Program-made: the position numbers and the translations under genes
Shown here: positions 34,141 to 43,086 of the stretch, in pieces
Layout: each line of letters starts with the position of its first letter
How positions within the stretch are numbered: the first letter of the stretch is position 1
Source of the DNA: Kerstersia gyiorum
Lineage (GTDB): Bacteria; Pseudomonadota; Gammaproteobacteria; Burkholderiales; Burkholderiaceae_B
DNA: 64,000 bases
Reading direction: 5' to 3'
NCBI RefSeq assembly: GCF_004216755.1
Contig: NZ_SGWZ01000002.1
Location: forward strand, 620,001-684,000
The notes under the pieces: model-generated
Seen by the model: only the letters and a program-made list of their open reading frames with translations
Told to the model about the DNA's origin: nothing
Database searches by the model: none

Positions 34141-35391
34141 ATGACGTCCGCCAGCCGCACCCCGCTCGAACCTGATTCCCCCGTTGATGCTGCCGCGCCC
34201 GCCCAGAGTTGGGCGGAGCCTGGGTCCACGGCTTACTGGCGCATCTGCATCGGCCTGTTCCTGGCTGGTTTTGCAACCTTTTCGCTGCTTTACAGCGTGC
34301 AGCCGCTGCTGCCTGAATTCACCACGGAATTCGGCGTGAGTCCTGCCGTCAGCGCGCTGGCGCTGTCACTCTCCACCGCCACACTGGCGGTTGCCATTCT
34401 GTTTGCCGGCGCCTTGTCAGAAGGTTGGGGCAGGCGCGGCCTGATGTTCGCGTCAATGGCGCTGGCCGCGCTGCTGAATATCCTGGCGGCGGTGTCGCCC
34501 TCATGGCATGCCTTGCTGGCCGCGCGTACGCTGGTGGGGCTGCTGCTGGGCGGCGTTCCTGCGGTGGCGATGGCCTATCTGGCCGAGGAAACCCATCCGC
34601 GCGGCCTGGGCTTTTCCATGGGACTGTATGTGGGCGGCACCGCATTCGGCGGCATGGCGGGCCGGGTCTTCATGAGTTTCCTGACAGACATGTATGGCTG
34701 GCGTTCGGCCATGGTGACGGTAGGCGTTCTGGACCTGCTGGCAGCCGTGGGTTTCCTGCTGTTGCTGCCGCGCTCGCGCAATTTCGTGCGCCGCACCGGC
34801 ACCGGCATGCGTCACCACTTCCGTGCCTGGGGCCGGCATTGGCGCCAGCCCCGGTTGCGCCAGCTGTTCATTGCCAGCTTCTGCCTGATGGGCGTGTTCG
34901 TGACGCTCTACAACTATGTCGGCTTTCGCTTGCTGGCTCCGCCATACGATCTGAGCCAGAGCGAGATCGGCCTGATCTTCCTGGCCTATATCTTTGCCAT
35001 TTTCGTTTCGCCGATGGCAGGCTGGCTGGCAGATCGGCTGGGACGCGGCAAGGTTCTGGCGGGCGGGGTGGGGTTTCTGGCGCTGGGCCTGGCCTGTACC
35101 GGGCTGCCATGGCTGGCGGCGATTGTCCTGGGCATCATCCTGCTCACCATTGGTTTTTTCGTGGCGCACTCGACCGCCAGCGGCTGGGTCGGGCGGCTGG
35201 CCACCGAAAACAAGGGCCATGCCGCGTCGCTATACCTGCTGGCATACTACCTGGGGTCCAGTGTGGTGGGGGCTTGCGGCGGCTGGTTCTGGGAGCACGG
35301 CGGCTGGTGGCCTCTGTTGGCCTTCCTGCTGGCATTGCTGGGCTGGATGGCCTGGGTGATCCGCGACCTGCTGCGCGGGCAGCCTGCCTGA
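34141..35391 (+). CDS. MFS transporter, YnfM-like
   Basis: This roughly 416-residue 12-helix major facilitator has the motif A-like EGWGRRGLMFASMAL after helix 2 and ADRLGRGKVLAGG in the second half. The region QPLLPEFTTEFGVSPAVSALAL is typical of YnfM-type drug/arabinose exporters. The start is uncertain: ATG 34141 opens an Ala/Pro-rich 30-residue tail, and ATG 34105 has a purine-rich stretch directly before it. The substrate is unknown. It follows the Lrp regulator by 111 bases on the same strand. Confidence 0.88.
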   Translation: MTSASRTPLEPDSPVDAAAPAQSWAEPGSTAYWRICIGLFLAGFATFSLLYSVQPLLPEFTTEFGVSPAVSALALSLSTATLAVAILFAGALSEGWGRRGLMFASMALAALLNILAAVSPSWHALLAARTLVGLLLGGVPAVAMAYLAEETHPRGLGFSMGLYVGGTAFGGMAGRVFMSFLTDMYGWRSAMVTVGVLDLLAAVGFLLLLPRSRNFVRRTGTGMRHHFRAWGRHWRQPRLRQLFIASFCLMGVFVTLYNYVGFRLLAPPYDLSQSEIGLIFLAYIFAIFVSPMAGWLADRLGRGKVLAGGVGFLALGLACTGLPWLAAIVLGIILLTIGFFVAHSTASGWVGRLATENKGHAASLYLLAYYLGSSVVGACGGWFWEHGGWWPLLAFLLALLGWMAWVIRDLLRGQPA

Positions 35392-35437
35392 GGCAGGCCC
35401 CGGGCAGGCATCGTGGCGTCAGCTGTCTATGCAGTTT

Positions 35438-36415
35438 CTAGCGCACTTCGCTTTCTACCGCGAAGTATTCCTCGTCTCGCAGCATGGCAATCAGCTGCGG
35501 CACTGACAGTCCATTATCCTTGGATTGCAATCGACTGGAAATCGCCGCCAGCATGATCATGAATTCCTTGCATTGTTTGCGCGCCGATTGCAGCTCTGAA
35601 CTGGTGAAAATCAGTATCTGCGCCAGCAACGCATGTCCGCGCGAGGCTGCGCCGCCGAGCACGCCCAGCATGGCCTGACTGATCAGGTCGGTGCCGGCGT
35701 AGTCGCGCTCCTGGATACGTCGAATGAATTCGGCGCGTTCTTCCTGGGGCAGGAAGCTTGCCACCCAATCCGCATAATCGGCGTCCAGGACGATGGAGGC
35801 GGCTTGCGACTGGAATGTTTCCACCAGTTCGCCTGTTCCTGCATTGCGGTGCGTAGTGCGGTACTCGGCGATCCCGGAGATCAGTTGCTGCAGTTCGGTC
35901 AAGAGGGCCAGACGGCCGCCCGACAAGGTGTTATAGACTTTTCCGATGCGGGTGTAGTCTTCTTTGAAGCGGCTGACGATTTCCTTGCTTTCGGGCAGCG
36001 ACGAAAGCGCAGGGAACAGTACATAGCGGGAGGAGGCGGCGGATTCGTAGAATTCGGAGATCTGTTCGCGGATGCGGTCCAGGTCAGACAGGATTTTGTT
36101 CAGGGGCAGATTGCCGTTTTCCAGGCGCTTGGCCACCGAGTTCTGCCATTTTTCAATGTCGCGGTCCATACCGAAGTCGATGCGGCGTTCCACGGTACTG
36201 GCACTGACCACGATCTTGTTGAAGTCGCGCGACAGTTCGCCCAGTACCTGCTGGATGCTTTGCACCGCGACCGCCCGCGCCGCGTCGTTGATGCCGCGCA
36301 ATCTTTCCTTGCGCGCATCGGCACGGCTTTTGATCAGCCACGAGAGCAATGCGCCAATAATGGTCAGGCCGGTCGCGATATCCGCGCCGATCTGTATCCG
36401 GGAAAGCCATTCCAT
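35438..36415 (-). CDS. Membrane-anchored helical protein of unknown function
   Basis: I do not recognise this 325-residue protein. One transmembrane helix at about residues 10-27 (ADIATGLTIIGALLSWLI) is followed by a basic stop-transfer stretch (KSRADARKERLRG). A long, mostly helical, charged cytoplasmic domain with coiled-coil character then follows. No catalytic motif is visible. It is monocistronic, between an MFS gene and a response regulator gene on the other side. Its base composition is somewhat less GC-rich than its neighbours, so an acquired gene is possible. Confidence 0.7.
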   Translation of the reverse strand: MEWLSRIQIGADIATGLTIIGALLSWLIKSRADARKERLRGINDAARAVAVQSIQQVLGELSRDFNKIVVSASTVERRIDFGMDRDIEKWQNSVAKRLENGNLPLNKILSDLDRIREQISEFYESAASSRYVLFPALSSLPESKEIVSRFKEDYTRIGKVYNTLSGGRLALLTELQQLISGIAEYRTTHRNAGTGELVETFQSQAASIVLDADYADWVASFLPQEERAEFIRRIQERDYAGTDLISQAMLGVLGGAASRGHALLAQILIFTSSELQSARKQCKEFMIMLAAISSRLQSKDNGLSVPQLIAMLRDEEYFAVESEVR

Positions 36416-36473
36416 ATCCGTCAGGTCCTGGGGGTTTGAAGTGCGGCCATTCTATAACTTCTGCCACCCGGGG

Positions 36474-37121
36474 TCAGGCCCGCAGATCCAGCGGATCGAG
36501 CAGGCCGGCGGCAATGGCCTGGCCGACGATGTCCGGCAGGCAGCGGGCCTGCATGCGCCGCATCACGCGGGCGCGGTACAGATTGACGGTCTTGATGCTG
36601 ATGTTGAGCTGCCGCGCAATCTCGCCGTTGCTGTAGCCGCGTGCCAGGGGCAGGAATACGTCACGCTCGCGCGGCGTGAGGCTGGCCAGCCGCGCCTGCA
36701 GCGCGGTGTGGGCTTCGCTTGCCGCCGGCTCGGCCGCCTGGCGTGGGCGGCGATTGAGCGCCTGCTGTACGCTGTCGAGCAACAGCTGTTCGTTATAGGG
36801 TTTTTCTATGAAGTCGAAGGCGCCGGCACGGAAGGCGCGCACGACAATGGGTACATCGGCATGGCCGCTGACGAAAATCACGGGCAGATCCAGGCCGCGC
36901 CGTCGCATTTCCTCCTGCACGCCCAGGCCGCCCAGGCCGGGCATACGGACATCAAGCAGTACGCAGGCATCGTCCGTCGCCTGGCAGGCCTGCAGAAAGG
37001 CTTGCCCCGAGGTAAAGGGCAAGGTTTTCAGGCCTACCGATTCCAGTAGCCAGACGGTGGAATCCAGCATTCCCTGATCGTCGTCCACGACATAGACAAT
37101 TTGTGTTGCGGCATCCTGCAT
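36474..37121 (-). CDS. FixJ/NarL-family response regulator
   Basis: This 215-residue regulator has a receiver with the acidic pocket DDD (13-15), phospho-acceptor D57 (LLDVRMPG) and Lys in FIEKPYN. A LuxR-type DNA-binding domain follows (LTPRERDVFLPLARGYSNGE, then IARQLNISIKTVNLYRARVM). The FixJ-like receiver plus LuxR output is common in TCS pairs controlling carboxylate use. It is 13 bases downstream of the sensor kinase gene on the same strand. The target is probably the divergent acyl-CoA synthetase gene or the TRAP genes (inference). Confidence 0.92.
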   Translation of the reverse strand: MQDAATQIVYVVDDDQGMLDSTVWLLESVGLKTLPFTSGQAFLQACQATDDACVLLDVRMPGLGGLGVQEEMRRRGLDLPVIFVSGHADVPIVVRAFRAGAFDFIEKPYNEQLLLDSVQQALNRRPRQAAEPAASEAHTALQARLASLTPRERDVFLPLARGYSNGEIARQLNISIKTVNLYRARVMRRMQARCLPDIVGQAIAAGLLDPLDLRA

Positions 37122-37134
37122 GTGGCCAGTCTCC

Positions 37135-39111
37135 TTATTTTGATTGTGCCGGCGTTTCCTGGCGCAGGGGCAGGCGGCATTCCATGGTCAGGCCGGCGGG
37201 GCCATTTTCCACGATATCCAGCTCCCCGCCAAAACCCTCGACAATGTTCCGGCTCATCGACAGGCCCAGCCCCAGGCCGGCCTGCTTGCTGGTATAGAAC
37301 GGCGTAAAAACCTTGCGTTGCGCCTCCTGATCCAGGCCCGGGCCCTGGTCGCGCACCCGCACGCGCAGGTAGCCGTCCTGGTGGCAGGCCGAGGCATCCA
37401 CGACGACCCTGGAGGCCTGGCCGGGATGCCGTTCGCGGTTGGCGTCGATGGCATTGCGCAGCAGGTTCAACAGGACTTGCTGCAACAGCACGCGGTCGGC
37501 ATAAACCGATGGCAGGCCTGCCGTGGGTATGGCGTCTATGATGACCTGATGCTGGTCGGCTTCCCAGGCGCACAGGTGGATGGCTTCCTGCACGACGTCG
37601 CCCACGTCCATGGCCTGCACGCGGCGCTGGTCTTTGCGCAGAAAAGCGCGCAGGCGCCGGATGACGGCCGAGGCATGCGCCGCATGTTCACTGATGCGCG
37701 CCAGCCCTTGCTGGACGCGATTGGCCGCCTGGGGGTTGCTGCCCAGCCCCCGCAAGTAGTTCTGGCAGGCGCCGGCATAGTTCATGACCGCCGCCAGCGG
37801 CTGGTTGATTTCGTGGGCGATGCCAGACGCCAGTTCCCCCAGCGTGATCAGCCTGCTGGTATGGGCCAGCTCGTCTTCCAGGCGGCGCTTGTTGGCTTCC
37901 GCCTGAACCCGCGCCGTGATGTCGCGCAATACGCTGATGGTTTCGACGACTGCGCCGGTATAGGTATCGCGGATGGCGCGGCTGGCCGTTTCGAACCAGA
38001 GGTAATGGCCGTTGCGGTGGCGCAGCCGGTAAGTCATTGTGTGGTAGCCGTCATCGACCAGGGCAGCCTGGCCCAGATCGAACGGCAGGCCTGCGTCCTG
38101 CGGATGCAGCAGTTCCCGCAGGTTGCGGCCGCGCAGTTCTTCTGGCCAATAGCCCAGTAGCGTCCAGGAGGCGGGCGATGCATCCAGGAACGCGCCTTCC
38201 GGGTCGTGGCGGGCGATCAGGTCGGTCGTGTTCTCGGTGATGAGGCGGTACAGCCTGCGGGAACGCGCGGCTTCGCGTGCTTCCCGGCGTTCCTGCGTGG
38301 CATCCCGGCCGCGCGCCAGCACAAGGCCGTTGGCGCGGTCGGGAATGAAACTCCATAGCAGCAGCCGGTCTCCCATGCTGGCTTCCTGGTGCTCGATGGC
38401 GCGGCCTTGTGCCAGGCAGGCGCGCACGATGTGCGCATAGTTGACCGGCAGGCAACGCGCAAAGCCGGACAGGGGGGCCTCGCCCAGCAAGGCCAGCAAG
38501 GCCGGGTTCATAGCATGCAATCCTGCATCGCCGTCCAGCAGCAGGGAGGGGCGAGGGTCTGTTGCCAGCAACGGTGGGCCCTGGGGAGTGGCAGGTTCCT
38601 GTATCAGTGCCAGCAGGGCGTCATGCATCCAGGCCAGCCAGTCGCTGCGCTCGGTGCCGTCCAGCTCTACCAGCAACAGGCCCGGCGTGCCGGCTTCCAG
38701 CGGCAGGCTCAGCGCCAGGCCATGCTCCATGCCTGCGCGGCGCAGCCGGCCCGCCAGCCAGCAGGGCAGTTCGCGCAGCGCGGCCAGCGTCAGGCGCGGC
38801 GTGTGCTGCATGGTGGCATGCAGTGTCTGATCGCTCGCCGCCAGGGGGTCGCCCTGGCCGGGGGGGAGATGGTGGTCGCCGATCTGCAGGTAAGTCCGTG
38901 ATTGCGTCTGCCAGGCCAGGTAGAACACGCGTCCTATGCCGCCGCATTGGCGCAGCGAACGCGCCAGCAGCTCGGCCTTCATGGCCAGCGGCGCCGCCTG
39001 CCGCTGCAATTGCAGCCAACTGGACAGATTCACGGCCGAGGAGATATTTGCCGGTGAAGCCATAGGGTGTGTCGCAACAGGGAGTGTCTCCGAATATGGT
39101 AGTTCTTCCAT
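37135..39111 (-). CDS. Soluble PAS-containing sensor histidine kinase, FixL-like
   Basis: This is a 658-residue kinase without transmembrane helices. An N-terminal region of unclear fold (about 1-180) is followed by two PAS-like segments, the second being clear (LITENTTDLIARHDPEGAFL ... ASRAIRDTYTGAVVETISVL). The HisKA dimer helix has the phospho-His near residue 432 (GIAHEINQPLAAVMNYAG), and the HATPase_c domain carries N, G1 and G2 boxes (LLRNAIDAN, DQGPGLD, GLGLGLSMS). No haem-binding His can be assigned with confidence. It is divergent from an acyl-CoA synthetase gene. ATG 39111 lacks a strong ribosome-binding site; ATG 39063 is an alternative. Confidence 0.88.
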   Translation of the reverse strand: MEELPYSETLPVATHPMASPANISSAVNLSSWLQLQRQAAPLAMKAELLARSLRQCGGIGRVFYLAWQTQSRTYLQIGDHHLPPGQGDPLAASDQTLHATMQHTPRLTLAALRELPCWLAGRLRRAGMEHGLALSLPLEAGTPGLLLVELDGTERSDWLAWMHDALLALIQEPATPQGPPLLATDPRPSLLLDGDAGLHAMNPALLALLGEAPLSGFARCLPVNYAHIVRACLAQGRAIEHQEASMGDRLLLWSFIPDRANGLVLARGRDATQERREAREAARSRRLYRLITENTTDLIARHDPEGAFLDASPASWTLLGYWPEELRGRNLRELLHPQDAGLPFDLGQAALVDDGYHTMTYRLRHRNGHYLWFETASRAIRDTYTGAVVETISVLRDITARVQAEANKRRLEDELAHTSRLITLGELASGIAHEINQPLAAVMNYAGACQNYLRGLGSNPQAANRVQQGLARISEHAAHASAVIRRLRAFLRKDQRRVQAMDVGDVVQEAIHLCAWEADQHQVIIDAIPTAGLPSVYADRVLLQQVLLNLLRNAIDANRERHPGQASRVVVDASACHQDGYLRVRVRDQGPGLDQEAQRKVFTPFYTSKQAGLGLGLSMSRNIVEGFGGELDIVENGPAGLTMECRLPLRQETPAQSK

Positions 39112-39273
39112 ATTGTTTTTATTTTTTCAGGTTTATATGGTTATTGTTCTATATGGCGTTGGTACTAATATCATATATCTTTGCAGGGGTATATAAACTT
39201 TTCCAGAACTAGCGGCAATGGCAAAACCATGTTGGCGGCAGCCGCCACCCTGTTTTCCCTGGAGGAGTTAAGC
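39112..39273. promoter_or_regulatory. A/T-rich divergent promoter region, kinase and acyl-CoA synthetase
   Basis: This 162-base intergenic stretch is strikingly A/T-rich compared with the rest of the window. It carries repeated TATATGG-like elements at about 39135 and 39152. It must contain promoters for both divergent genes and is the natural binding site for the adjacent response regulator. Confidence 0.55.
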
Positions 39274-40902
39274 ATGTCGATTTTCGAGGATGGCCTTGCC
39301 CCGCATCCGGTCAACCATATCGCACTCACGCCGCTGAATTTCATCGAACGGACCGCGAGCATCTATCCGGGATACCCGGCTGTCGTGCACGGCGCCATAC
39401 GCCGGAACTGGGCCGAAACCTATGCGCGTTGCCGACGCCTGGCATCGGCCCTGGCCGGGCGCGGCGTGGGGCAGGGCGATACGGTGGCCGTCATGCTGCC
39501 CAACATTCCTGCCATGCTGGAAGCGCATTTCGGCGTGCCGATGATAGGCGCGGTGCTCAATACCCTGAACGTGCGCCTGGACGCGGAGAGCATTGCATTC
39601 ATGCTGCAACATGGCGAAGCCAGGGTGCTGATTGCGGACCGGGAATACCACGAGGTGGTGCATGCCGCGCTGGGTATGCTGGCACCCGCCCAGCGCCCGC
39701 TGGTGATCGATGTGGATGATCCGGAGTATGGCGAAGGCCAGCCGGTCAGCAACCTGGATTATGAAGCGCTGCTTGCCGAGGGCGACCCGGCATTCGAATG
39801 GCAGTGGCCGCAGGACGAATGGCAGGCGATCTCGCTTAACTACACCTCTGGTACCACTGGCAACCCCAAGGGCGTGGTCTATCACCACCGGGGGGCCTTC
39901 CTCAATGCCATGGGCAACCAGATGACCTGGAGCCTGGGCAACCATCCCGTCTATCTGTGGACCCTGCCGATGTTCCACTGTAACGGCTGGTGCTATCCCT
40001 GGACGATCACCGCGCTGGCCGGAACCCACGTGTTTCTGCGTCGCGTGGATCCGCAGAAGATACTGACGCTGATCCGAGACGAACAGGTAAGCCATCTTTG
40101 CGGTGCGCCCATTATCCTCAATGCGCTGGTGAACATGCCGGATTCCGCCAAGGCGGCCATCGACCATCCGGTGAAAGCCATGGTGGCGGGTGCTGCGCCC
40201 CCGGCCAAAGTCATAGGTGCAGTGGAGGAAATGGGTATCAGCGTGACCCATGTGTACGGGTTGACGGAAGTCTACGGCCCTGTGGTGGTCTGCGCCTGGC
40301 ACGAGGCCTGGGATGAATTGCCGCTGGAGCAGCGCGCGGTCATCAAGGCGCGCCAGGGCGTGCGCTATCCCACCATGGAAGGCGTCATGGTGGCCGACCC
40401 CAAGACTTTGGCGCCCACGCCACGGGATGGCCAGACTATGGGCGAGATTTTCATGCGCGGCAATACCGTGATGAAAGGCTATCTGAAGAATCCGACCGCC
40501 ACGGCGGAGGCCTTCACCGGCGGCTGGTTCCATACCGGAGACCTGGCGGTCTGGCATCCGGATGGCTACGTGGAAATTCGGGACCGGCTCAAGGACATCA
40601 TTATTTCCGGCGGCGAGAATATTTCCACTATCGAAGTGGAAGGCGTCCTGTATCGTCATCCGGCCGTGCTGGAAGCTGCAGTCGTAGCGCGGCCGGACGA
40701 CAAATGGGGAGAAACGCCGTGCGCGTTCGTGACGCTCAAGCCCAATCATGACGGGGTGACGGAAAGCGAACTGATCGCGTTCTGCCGCGAGCACCTGGCC
40801 GGCTTCAAGGTACCCCGAACCGTGGTGTTTTCCGAGTTGCCCAAGACATCCACCGGGAAAATACAGAAGTTTGTTCTCAGCGGCCGAGCCAGGACGCTGT
40901 AG
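39274..40902 (+). CDS. AMP-forming acyl-CoA synthetase
   Basis: This 542-residue adenylate-forming ligase activates a carboxylic acid with ATP and CoA. Motifs in order are the P-loop YTSGTTGNPKGVVYHHRG, YGLTEVYGP, TGDLAVWHPDGYVEIRDR, DIIISGGENIS and the C-terminal catalytic Lys in KTSTGKIQKF. The overall pattern is like medium-chain and DmdB-type (3-methylmercaptopropionate) ligases. ATG 39274 follows GGAGGAG at ideal spacing. It is flanked by a two-component pair and a TRAP importer for carboxylates, which suggests that the imported acid is its substrate (inference). Confidence 0.92.
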   Translation: MSIFEDGLAPHPVNHIALTPLNFIERTASIYPGYPAVVHGAIRRNWAETYARCRRLASALAGRGVGQGDTVAVMLPNIPAMLEAHFGVPMIGAVLNTLNVRLDAESIAFMLQHGEARVLIADREYHEVVHAALGMLAPAQRPLVIDVDDPEYGEGQPVSNLDYEALLAEGDPAFEWQWPQDEWQAISLNYTSGTTGNPKGVVYHHRGAFLNAMGNQMTWSLGNHPVYLWTLPMFHCNGWCYPWTITALAGTHVFLRRVDPQKILTLIRDEQVSHLCGAPIILNALVNMPDSAKAAIDHPVKAMVAGAAPPAKVIGAVEEMGISVTHVYGLTEVYGPVVVCAWHEAWDELPLEQRAVIKARQGVRYPTMEGVMVADPKTLAPTPRDGQTMGEIFMRGNTVMKGYLKNPTATAEAFTGGWFHTGDLAVWHPDGYVEIRDRLKDIIISGGENISTIEVEGVLYRHPAVLEAAVVARPDDKWGETPCAFVTLKPNHDGVTESELIAFCREHLAGFKVPRTVVFSELPKTSTGKIQKFVLSGRARTL

Positions 40903-40941
40903 CACGCCATCCCGCGGATGCCTGGCCTTGTTGCCTGGAAA

Positions 40942-40977
40942 AAAAAGCATGGCGGTCGCAAGACCGCCATGCTTTTT
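40942..40977. terminator. Bidirectional rho-independent terminator
   Basis: A perfect 16-bp stem (A5-GCATGGCGGTC with its complement) encloses a GCAA tetraloop, with A-run on the left and T-run on the right. It therefore works on both strands, between the convergent acyl-CoA synthetase and dctM genes. Confidence 0.92.
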
Positions 40978-40986
40978 CGTTGCTTG

Positions 40987-41039
40987 GGCGTCTTGCCGGC
41001 AAGGCAGGGCATGCATGCCCTCTGTGCCGGCAAGACGCC
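40987..41039. repeat. Nested inverted repeat beyond dctM
   Basis: Outer 15-base arms GGCGTCTTGCCGGCA (40987-41001) and their exact complement (41025-41039) enclose a perfect 16-base palindrome AGGGCATGCATGCCCT (41006-41021). It starts 13 bases after the dctM stop on the minus strand. It can fold into a long hairpin with an inner stem, or a cruciform, and may protect the 3' end of the dct mRNA. Confidence 0.8.
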
Positions 41040-41051
41040 TGCGGCCAGGCG

Positions 41052-42377
41052 CTACAGCCAGCCTGTCATGCGCGGCAGCCAGAGCGTGATTTCCGGGATG
41101 AAGGTGATCATCATCAGGAAGATCAGCCCAGTGACCAACCACGGGAACGTGGCCTTGGTCACGTCCGTCAGGCCCAGCTTGGAAATACTGGACGCCACAT
41201 ACAGATTGAGGCCGACTGGCGGCGTCGCCAGGCCGATTTCCATGTTCACCACCAGGATGATGCCGAAGTGCACCGGGTCGATGCCCAGCTTCATGGCGAC
41301 GGGGAACAGGATAGGCGCCATGATCAGCACCAGGCCGGAAGGCTCCATCACCATGCCGATGATGAGCAGCAGCACGTTGACGAACAGCAGGAAAGCGACG
41401 ATACCCAGGCCCTGCTCAACGATCCAGGCCGCAATATTCTGCGGGATCTGTTCCGAGGTCAGGATGAAGGCGAACATCACGGCATTGGTGATGATATAGA
41501 GCAGCATCGCGCTCATGCCCGCCGATTCCAGGATGATGCGCTTGAGGTCACGCCATTTGATGTCCTTGTAGACGAACATGGCGATGACGAAGGCATAGAC
41601 CGCGCTCATGGCGGCGGCTTCGGTCGGGGTGAATACGCCCGTATAAATGCCGCCCATGACGATGACGACCAGCATCAGGCCCCAGATCGAATCGCGGAAA
41701 GCAACCCAGCGTTCTTTCCAGCTGGCCTTTTCCTGACGCGGGTACTTGTACTTCCAGGCGCGGTACATGGTCGTGATGCCCAGCATCAGCGCCAGCAACA
41801 GGCCGGGAATCACGCCGGCGATGAAGAGCTGGCCGATAGAGGCCGATGCGATGCGCGCGCCGTCCGGACCCTCGACCATCATGCCGCTGGTGGCAACCGC
41901 GTACATCACCATCACGATGGAGGGCGGCAGCAGGATGCCCAGGCCGCCGGAAGTGGCAACGATGCCGGTACCGAATTGGGCCGGGAAGCCTTGCTTGACC
42001 ATGGCCGGCATGATGATGGAGCCGATGGCTGCGACGGTGGCCGGCGACGAGCCGGAGATGGACGCGAACAGGGCGCAGGCCAGCACGGCTGCGAGGCCCA
42101 GGCCGCCGGGCAGGTGGCCGACCATGGCGGTGGCGAAGCGTATCATCCGTTTCGCCACCCCGCCGTGCGTCAGGAAACTGCCGGCCAGGATGAAGAACGG
42201 GATCGCCATGATCTCGAACTTCTCTATGCCTGTGAACAGCTTGAGCGCAATGCTGTCCATGGGCACGTTGGTCATGGTGAACAGGAAAGTGATCACCGTC
42301 AGGCCGAGCGCGATGGACACCGGCATGCCGGTGAGCAGCAGGACGATCAGCAGCGCGAAAATAATGAAGGTGGTCAT
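41052..42377 (-). CDS. dctM: TRAP transporter large permease subunit, DctM type
   Basis: This 441-residue large TRAP membrane subunit has about 12 transmembrane helices. Family stretches include GLPMSIALGL-like TGMPVSIALGLTVI near the N-terminus, ALFASISGSSPATVAAIGSI in the first half, and GLATPPVGLNLYVASSIS near the C-terminus. With DctQ it forms the sodium-driven permease that accepts substrate from DctP. It overlaps dctQ by an ATGA. Confidence 0.94.
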   Translation of the reverse strand: MTTFIIFALLIVLLLTGMPVSIALGLTVITFLFTMTNVPMDSIALKLFTGIEKFEIMAIPFFILAGSFLTHGGVAKRMIRFATAMVGHLPGGLGLAAVLACALFASISGSSPATVAAIGSIIMPAMVKQGFPAQFGTGIVATSGGLGILLPPSIVMVMYAVATSGMMVEGPDGARIASASIGQLFIAGVIPGLLLALMLGITTMYRAWKYKYPRQEKASWKERWVAFRDSIWGLMLVVIVMGGIYTGVFTPTEAAAMSAVYAFVIAMFVYKDIKWRDLKRIILESAGMSAMLLYIITNAVMFAFILTSEQIPQNIAAWIVEQGLGIVAFLLFVNVLLLIIGMVMEPSGLVLIMAPILFPVAMKLGIDPVHFGIILVVNMEIGLATPPVGLNLYVASSISKLGLTDVTKATFPWLVTGLIFLMMITFIPEITLWLPRMTGWL

Positions 42378-42991
42378 GCTGCGGCTCCTTCGGGGCTATC
42401 TTGCTCGTCGTCGTGGCCAGGCACGTGGTGCGGCAGCTGGCCGGTGCGCAGGTAGTTGTAGAGCGCCTGCAGGAAGCGGAAGCACATCAGCGACGAACCC
42501 AGGGGCACGGCGAGGTAAACAATCCACATAGGGACTTCCAGGTCGGCCGAGACCTGATTGGTGTGGCCGATATCCCAGGTGAAGCTGGCGCCGATCCAGG
42601 CGACGATGAAAGTGAAGAGCGCGCCCGACAGCAGGGCGATGACGGTCAGCGTCTTGCGCATGGGTTCGGAAACCTTGGTGACCAGCACATCGACGCCCAC
42701 GTGGATGCCCAGGCGTACGCCGTAGGCAGCGCCGAACTTGGCCATCCAGACGAACAGATAGATGCAGAGCTCCTGGGCCCACAGCAGGTTGATGTTGGTC
42801 AGCGAACGGTACAGGGAACGGGCATTGGCCATCAGGGAGGGGTAGTCGTTGACGCGCGCCCAGGCCACGACATCGGCGACCAGGCCGACGGAGTAGCGCT
42901 GGCAGACAGCGACGAAGATGATGAGCACGGCGGCCACCATCAGGAACGACACGAAAGTTTCTTCGAAACGGTCGAGTAGACGTAGGAACAT
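42374..42991 (-). CDS. dctQ: TRAP transporter small permease subunit, DctQ type
   Basis: This 205-residue subunit has four main transmembrane helices (first at about 14-30) and the family motif LFVWMAKFGAAYGVRLGIHVGVD (given here in part). It is on the long side for DctQ, with an inserted loop after the first helix (about residues 38-65) and a charged C-terminal tail. The stop overlaps the dctM start. Confidence 0.92.
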   Translation of the reverse strand: MFLRLLDRFEETFVSFLMVAAVLIIFVAVCQRYSVGLVADVVAWARVNDYPSLMANARSLYRSLTNINLLWAQELCIYLFVWMAKFGAAYGVRLGIHVGVDVLVTKVSEPMRKTLTVIALLSGALFTFIVAWIGASFTWDIGHTNQVSADLEVPMWIVYLAVPLGSSLMCFRFLQALYNYLRTGQLPHHVPGHDDEQDSPEGAAA

Positions 42992-43020
42992 GGAAAACTC
43001 CCAGGGAACCTGGAATCAAA

Positions 43021-43071
43021 GCGCCGGGTGTCCCCGGCGCATTCAGATGACGGCTGGCCGGGAGGGCCAGC
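43021..43071 (-). repeat. Two hairpins between dctP and dctQ
   Basis: GCGCCGGG/CCCGGCGC (43021-43040) and GGCTGGCC/GGCCAGCC (43052-43071) are adjacent stem-loops in the dctP-dctQ gap, without T-runs. Such structures commonly protect the upstream binding-protein mRNA, giving excess DctP over the permease. Confidence 0.65.
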
Positions 43072-43086
43072 CTTCCTGAGAAAAAA

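Noticed and set aside
39268..41142. 624-codon minus-strand frame opposite the acyl-CoA synthetase
   Set aside because: It runs through a strong bidirectional terminator and lacks any recognisable motif, while the plus strand carries all adenylate-forming enzyme motifs.
40980..42455. 491-codon plus-strand frame opposite dctM
   Set aside because: Composition is extreme in His, Asp and Gln, typical of antisense to hydrophobic membrane protein codons; dctM is unmistakable.
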